Part shown: positions 60,698 through 64,000 of the stretch, in pieces
How the letters are laid out: the number at the start of each line of letters is the position of its first letter
Position numbering within the stretch: the stretch's first letter is position 1
From: a virus
DNA: 64,000 bases
Strand: one strand, 5' to 3'
Virus record (IMG/VR): IMGVR_UViG_3300008627_000001
Coordinates: 60,452-124,451 of that record
Program-made: the position numbers and the translations under genes
The notes under the pieces: model-generated
Database searches by the model: none
Told to the model about the DNA's origin: nothing
The model's input: the letters and a program-made list of their open reading frames with translations, nothing else

Positions 60698-62135
60698 GTT
60701 ATATTTAAAAGACGAAGTAAATTGTAAATTTGAAGGATTAGATTTAACAGACAGACGAAAGTTAGTCGATAAATTTAAATTTGATATCCCCCACGCAAGA
60801 TTTATGCCAGCAGTTCGTTTAGGACGCTGGGATGGTAAAGCGTCTTTCTTTAATCTTGGTGGTAGTACATATACAAACTTGTTGGGCGATATATTACCAT
60901 TACTCGACAATTACAAAATAGAATTAATTGATTATAGGAATCCTGTTGAACTAACTTTTGATAAAGTAAATGTAAACAGTTATAATCACGTCAAATGGCC
61001 TAGCGGACATACGCATGAAGGACAGTCTATTGTATTACGAGATTATCAAGTTGAAGTAATTAATCGCTTTTTAGAAAATCCACAGTCCATACAAGAGGTC
61101 GCGACTGGCGCAGGCAAAACACTTATTACTGCCGCACTTAGTAATATATGCGAGAAATATGGGCGCACTATAGTTATTGTGCCAAACAAAAGTCTTGTGA
61201 CTCAAACCGAAGAGGACTACATAAACTTAGGACTTGATGTGGGTGTCTTTTATGGTGACAGAAAAGAATACGGCAGAACGCATACCATTTGCACTTGGCA
61301 AAGTTTAAACATACTTACAAAGAAAACACGTAATGCAGAAGTAGATGTTACTATAGAAGACTTCATAGAGGGCGTGGCGTGTATTATGGTAGACGAAGTC
61401 CATATGAGTAAGGCAGATGTGCTGAAGCAATTGCTAACGCAACAGTTTGCTAATGTGCCTATACGTTGGGGTTTAACAGGCACAATACCAAAAGAAAAGT
61501 ATGAATGGATGTCACTAAAAGTTAGTATTGGTGATGTAGTTAATAGAATAGCCGCCGCTGACCTGCAAGACAAGGGCGTCTTAGCAAATTGCCACGTTAA
61601 TATAGTACAACTTAATGATTATGGCGAATATAATAATTATCAGAGTGAATTGAAGTATCTTTTAAGCAACGAAGATAGAATAGATTACATAGGCAATTTT
61701 ATTGATGATGTTAAAGATAGTGGAAACACTTTGATATTAGTTGATAGAATAAGCGCCGGCAAACTGCTTGAACAAAGGTTAGATGGAAGTGTATTTGTGA
61801 GCGGTGCTACTAAGGCAGATGAAAGAAAAGAACATTATGATGATGTTAGAACAGCAGACGCAAAAATAATTATTGCAACATATGGCGTTGCGGCAGTTGG
61901 CATTAACATACCACGTATATTTAATTTGGTATTAATTGAACCAGGCAAAAGTTTTGTTAGAGTAATACAAAGTATTGGCCGTGGTATTAGAAAAGCAGAA
62001 GATAAAGACTTTGTACAAATTTGGGATATAACTAGCACTTGCAAGTATGCTAAACGACATTTAACTAAAAGAAAAAGTTATTACAGGGAAGCAGAATATC
62101 CATTTACTGTAGAAAAAGTGAATTGGCAAGGATAA
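60684..62135 (+). CDS. uvsW: UvsW-type DNA/RNA helicase
   Basis: This 483-residue superfamily 2 helicase unwinds R-loops and branched DNA, and in T4 helps switch from origin to recombination replication. The N-terminal domain (LGRWDGKASFFNLGG) precedes the Q-region LRDYQVEVINRFL, motif I ATGAGKT at 140-146, motif Ia IVIVPNKSLV, motif II DEVH at 237-240, motif III GLTGT, and the VI-type QSIGRGIRK. Length matches T4 UvsW (502 aa). Overlaps the 59663 gene by 14 nt. Confidence 0.95.
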   Translation: MPKCKLYLKDEVNCKFEGLDLTDRRKLVDKFKFDIPHARFMPAVRLGRWDGKASFFNLGGSTYTNLLGDILPLLDNYKIELIDYRNPVELTFDKVNVNSYNHVKWPSGHTHEGQSIVLRDYQVEVINRFLENPQSIQEVATGAGKTLITAALSNICEKYGRTIVIVPNKSLVTQTEEDYINLGLDVGVFYGDRKEYGRTHTICTWQSLNILTKKTRNAEVDVTIEDFIEGVACIMVDEVHMSKADVLKQLLTQQFANVPIRWGLTGTIPKEKYEWMSLKVSIGDVVNRIAAADLQDKGVLANCHVNIVQLNDYGEYNNYQSELKYLLSNEDRIDYIGNFIDDVKDSGNTLILVDRISAGKLLEQRLDGSVFVSGATKADERKEHYDDVRTADAKIIIATYGVAAVGINIPRIFNLVLIEPGKSFVRVIQSIGRGIRKAEDKDFVQIWDITSTCKYAKRHLTKRKSYYREAEYPFTVEKVNWQG

Positions 62136-62148
62136 TAAATAATAAGCA

Positions 62149-62571
62149 ATGAGTTCACAAGTTAGCGATCTTTATAAAAAGTACCACGACTTAATCAAAG
62201 AATTAGACGATATTAAATTAGAACACAAAAGTCTAATAGACAAAATTGATAAGGTTAAACTTGAAAATAAAGATTTACAATCCGAAATTATATTATTAGT
62301 AAAGCAGATGGCTTCACTGGAAAAACTCGTTCATACAAAATATATGAATACAGGTCCGGGCTCTCCATCTACTCCGGATTATGATGATGCTGGTAATCCT
62401 ACACGCCCTACAATTAAAGGTAACCCAATTCCGGCTAGATCAAAAGACAGAACACACCAATATTATATAATTAACCCACGAACAAAACAAATAGTTAAAA
62501 ATCCAGATTACAAACCCAAACCAGCAGATGATCAAATTAGTGATCCTACTGATGATGATCCACCATTTTAA
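62149..62571 (+). CDS. Coiled-coil hypothetical protein
   Basis: This is a 140-residue protein. Residues 5-60 form a heptad-rich coiled coil (KKYHDLIKELDDIKLEHKSL, IDKIDKVKLENKDLQSEIIL). The second half is proline-rich and polar (GPGSPSTPDYDDAGNPTRPT) with an acidic end. No family recognised. It follows uvsW by 13 bp in the same direction. Confidence 0.55.
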   Translation: MSSQVSDLYKKYHDLIKELDDIKLEHKSLIDKIDKVKLENKDLQSEIILLVKQMASLEKLVHTKYMNTGPGSPSTPDYDDAGNPTRPTIKGNPIPARSKDRTHQYYIINPRTKQIVKNPDYKPKPADDQISDPTDDDPPF

Positions 62572-62589
62572 ATTATAAGAGAAAACTCA

Positions 62590-63090
62590 ATGAGAATATT
62601 AACGTTAGATGACGTTTCATACCCAATGAACGCTATGCCTGAAAAGGTAGATGATGTAAGATTTTGTATATTAGATAATAGTAATCCTGCCGATCCGGAT
62701 TACTTTTTTATACCACTTATCTTTTTGGAATCTTTTAACGCACCGGCAGTAGTACTACAACTTGGTAAGTATAAAATTCCAATGCCTGTAGATTGGCATA
62801 TCGTGGTAGGTAGTCCTGAAGTAGGTGATTTAGAAGTGTTGCCTCTTACTAGTGTAAATGATAGAGGGTTTGAAGCCTTTTTATACAATCCACTAAGTGG
62901 CTATATGCACAATTATGCGGAAATTGACATTGTAGATATCTATACAGAAGTTAAATGGTACTTTCCTAAACTTAAAACAGGACAATTACTGGCAGTTCCT
63001 TTACATGATGGTCCTAAGCCACAATGTGCTTATTTTATTAGTGAAATTAATAAACAATCGGAAGTTATTGATGTCACTCAAGTTATGTAA
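62590..63090 (+). CDS. Conserved hypothetical protein
   Basis: This 166-residue beta-rich protein has VDWHIVVGSPEVGDLEVLPL, TSVNDRGFEAFLYNPLSG and WYFPKLKTGQLLAVPLHDGP, followed by KPQCAYFISEINKQSEVIDV. The look is of a widely conserved T4-like phage protein encoded near replication genes, but I cannot name it. No membrane span or catalytic motif is evident. Last complete gene before the repeat at 63099. Confidence 0.6.
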   Translation: MRILTLDDVSYPMNAMPEKVDDVRFCILDNSNPADPDYFFIPLIFLESFNAPAVVLQLGKYKIPMPVDWHIVVGSPEVGDLEVLPLTSVNDRGFEAFLYNPLSGYMHNYAEIDIVDIYTEVKWYFPKLKTGQLLAVPLHDGPKPQCAYFISEINKQSEVIDVTQVM

Positions 63091-63098
63091 AAAAACTA

Positions 63099-63142
63099 AA
63101 CAACTAAATATTCATATGAAAACAACTAAATATTCATATGAA
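63099..63142. repeat. Exact tandem duplication of 22 bp
   Basis: Two adjacent identical copies (63099-63120, 63121-63142), each holding CTAAATA and TATGAA. The second copy supplies the start codon of the next gene (63138). The CTAAATA could act as late boxes, but they are very close to the start. Confidence 0.8.
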
Positions 63143-64000
63143 TATTCGACGAATTATTTGGCCCACGCTACTAGTAATATATCTTTCTTGTTTAAGCATA
63201 GTAGGTATAAGTGTAAGCCAAGCATACGATAAAACATATTCACTTCACGGCGTAAGATCATCGTTTCTATTAGGCAAGATAGGCCCACACACTGGCGATC
63301 AGTCAAAGAAGTTTAACACAACCTTAATGTATTTGTCTAACACTTGGACAGATGCAGAACGAGCAAACTTTAGACAACGACTAGTCAACACCGGTGATAC
63401 ACATATTGATATGTATGTCCGTGCCTCTAGAGGTCATTTGCCAGGTGGTATAGTAGACCCCAATGATAACTTTAGGCAAAGACTTATAGAACTAAATCAA
63501 GCAGGACTCAAACCTGTATTGTGGATGACACCCGAATCTGCACACAGGGATTGGAAAGGTAATGCCGCCCACCACAAGGTATTCATGGAGAAAATCATCC
63601 GACTCTATGATGACCAAGCATCTGCCTATGTTGCTTGTCTAGAATGTGATGAGTATTGGTCACCCGAACAAGTGAATGATTATGTTGCTTTCATAAAGTC
63701 AAAGACAGACAAACCTGTTGCGGTACATTTGTCAGATGGTGTTGGTGGATACAAACACGATACACGATACTACACCAATGCAGATTACATCTATCTACAA
63801 ATAGGTAGACATACTACAGGTGATTACATATCAGATGTAGAGACAGCAAAAAGAATGTTGACTGAGGCATTGAAACTGGGCAAACCAGTAGTAGTTTCTG
63901 AGTATTCGTTATTCAGTGAGTCGGCACAAGCAAAAGCATTAGGTGATCTAATGTGCTCTATGGGTGCCGTAGGTACAGGCAATGGTAGAAACATAACATA
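63138..64000 (+). CDS. Secreted glycoside-hydrolase-like protein (partial, runs off right edge)
   Basis: This frame is open for 287 codons to the window end. The first 28 residues form a signal sequence: MNIRR, a hydrophobic core WPTLLVIYLSCLSIVGIS, then VSQA. The body suggests a TIM-barrel glycosidase. It has DMYVRASRGHLPGG, LKPVLWMTPESAH, then YVACLECDEYWSPEQVNDYV with a candidate acid/base glutamate, KPVAVHLSDGVGG, and KPVVVSEYSLFSE with a candidate nucleophile glutamate. A signal peptide is unusual for a phage enzyme unless it acts on the host envelope or is host-derived. Family not named; the C-terminus is missing. Confidence 0.6.
   Translation, partial: MNIRRIIWPTLLVIYLSCLSIVGISVSQAYDKTYSLHGVRSSFLLGKIGPHTGDQSKKFNTTLMYLSNTWTDAERANFRQRLVNTGDTHIDMYVRASRGHLPGGIVDPNDNFRQRLIELNQAGLKPVLWMTPESAHRDWKGNAAHHKVFMEKIIRLYDDQASAYVACLECDEYWSPEQVNDYVAFIKSKTDKPVAVHLSDGVGGYKHDTRYYTNADYIYLQIGRHTTGDYISDVETAKRMLTEALKLGKPVVVSEYSLFSESAQAKALGDLMCSMGAVGTGNGRNIT

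Noticed and set aside
63005-63232. 75-codon plus-strand frame at the 62590/63138 junction
   Set aside because: Overlaps the ends of two better genes in another frame and includes the tandem duplication; no domain seen.
1-64000. CRISPR arrays, integrase/attachment sites, insertion sequences, photosynthesis genes
   Set aside because: None seen: no regularly spaced short repeats, no transposase or recombinase motifs, and no psbA/psbD-like proteins. The genes are those of a lytic T4-type phage.

Overview
The window is a 64 kb piece of a T4-like contractile-tailed phage (myovirus) genome. This is shown by a nearly complete T4 core set: late sigma factor gp55, recombination nuclease gp47/gp46, tape measure, gp20-gp67-gp68-like-gp21-gp22-gp23 head module, neck proteins gp13/gp14/gp15, sheath gp18, tube gp19, gp4, terminase gp16/gp17, gp32, UvsX, UvsY and UvsW. 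The DNA is AT-rich, most genes abut or overlap, and short glycine/threonine-rich fibre proteins and 2OG-oxygenase, radical SAM and FkbM genes are present. That mix resembles uncultured marine T4-like phages. The host is not determined by the sequence; a marine proteobacterium is an inference. No photosynthesis genes, tRNAs or CRISPR arrays were seen.

Layout. 1-560: tail/baseplate gene running off the left edge (minus strand). 0.6-6.9 kb: early/recombination genes (gp55, gp47, gp46, Hc1-like peptide, PD-(D/E)XK nuclease), then a GC-richer structured non-coding block (5013-5345) and an ATE-like acyltransferase. 7.1-8.3 kb, minus strand: gp26 with gp51 in the -1 frame behind a T TTT TTC slippery site, plus a small membrane peptide; opposite them lies the tape measure. 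10.8-17.1 kb: head module ending in strong terminators. 17.2-30.7 kb: fibre and virion surface proteins, including a 1148-aa PKD-domain protein and a 1652-aa repeat fibre, with an Asp/Asn-hydroxylase-like gene between. 30.8-37.9 kb: sugar-enzyme-like gene, Nudix, gp15 and gp14 (minus), an early-promoter gene, gp13, dNMP kinase and an HNH gene. 38.1-43.9 kb: sheath, tube, tube-like protein and gp4. 43.9-47.2 kb: a four-gene overlapping cassette (sulfotransferase-like, radical SAM, SGNH-like, radical SAM). 47.2-53.2 kb: terminase and head-internal-type proteins. 53.2-64 kb: gp32, UvsX/UvsY, two methyltransferases, a GC-rich AAA+ island, UvsW and a secreted glycosidase-like protein cut by the right edge.

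Regulation. Five sigma70-type promoters are visible. Four match TTGAC(A/T)-17-TATA(A/C)T (before gp55, gp47, the 34811 gene and gp32) and one weaker copy precedes the AAA+ island. Exact T4 late boxes (TATAAATA) precede the 6365 gene, the tape measure and two fibre-region genes, which fits the presence of gp55. Strong hairpin terminators close the capsid, fibre, sheath, gp32 and AAA+ units.

The most unusual signals are: the gp26/gp51 arrangement with no start codon for gp51 and an overlapping -1 slippery heptamer; two genes (gp15 and the 49262 ORF) whose conserved N-terminus begins at a GTA codon directly behind a stop; the radical SAM/SGNH cassette inside the morphogenesis region; the structured RNA-like block before the ATE-like gene; and the GC-rich AAA+ transcription unit.
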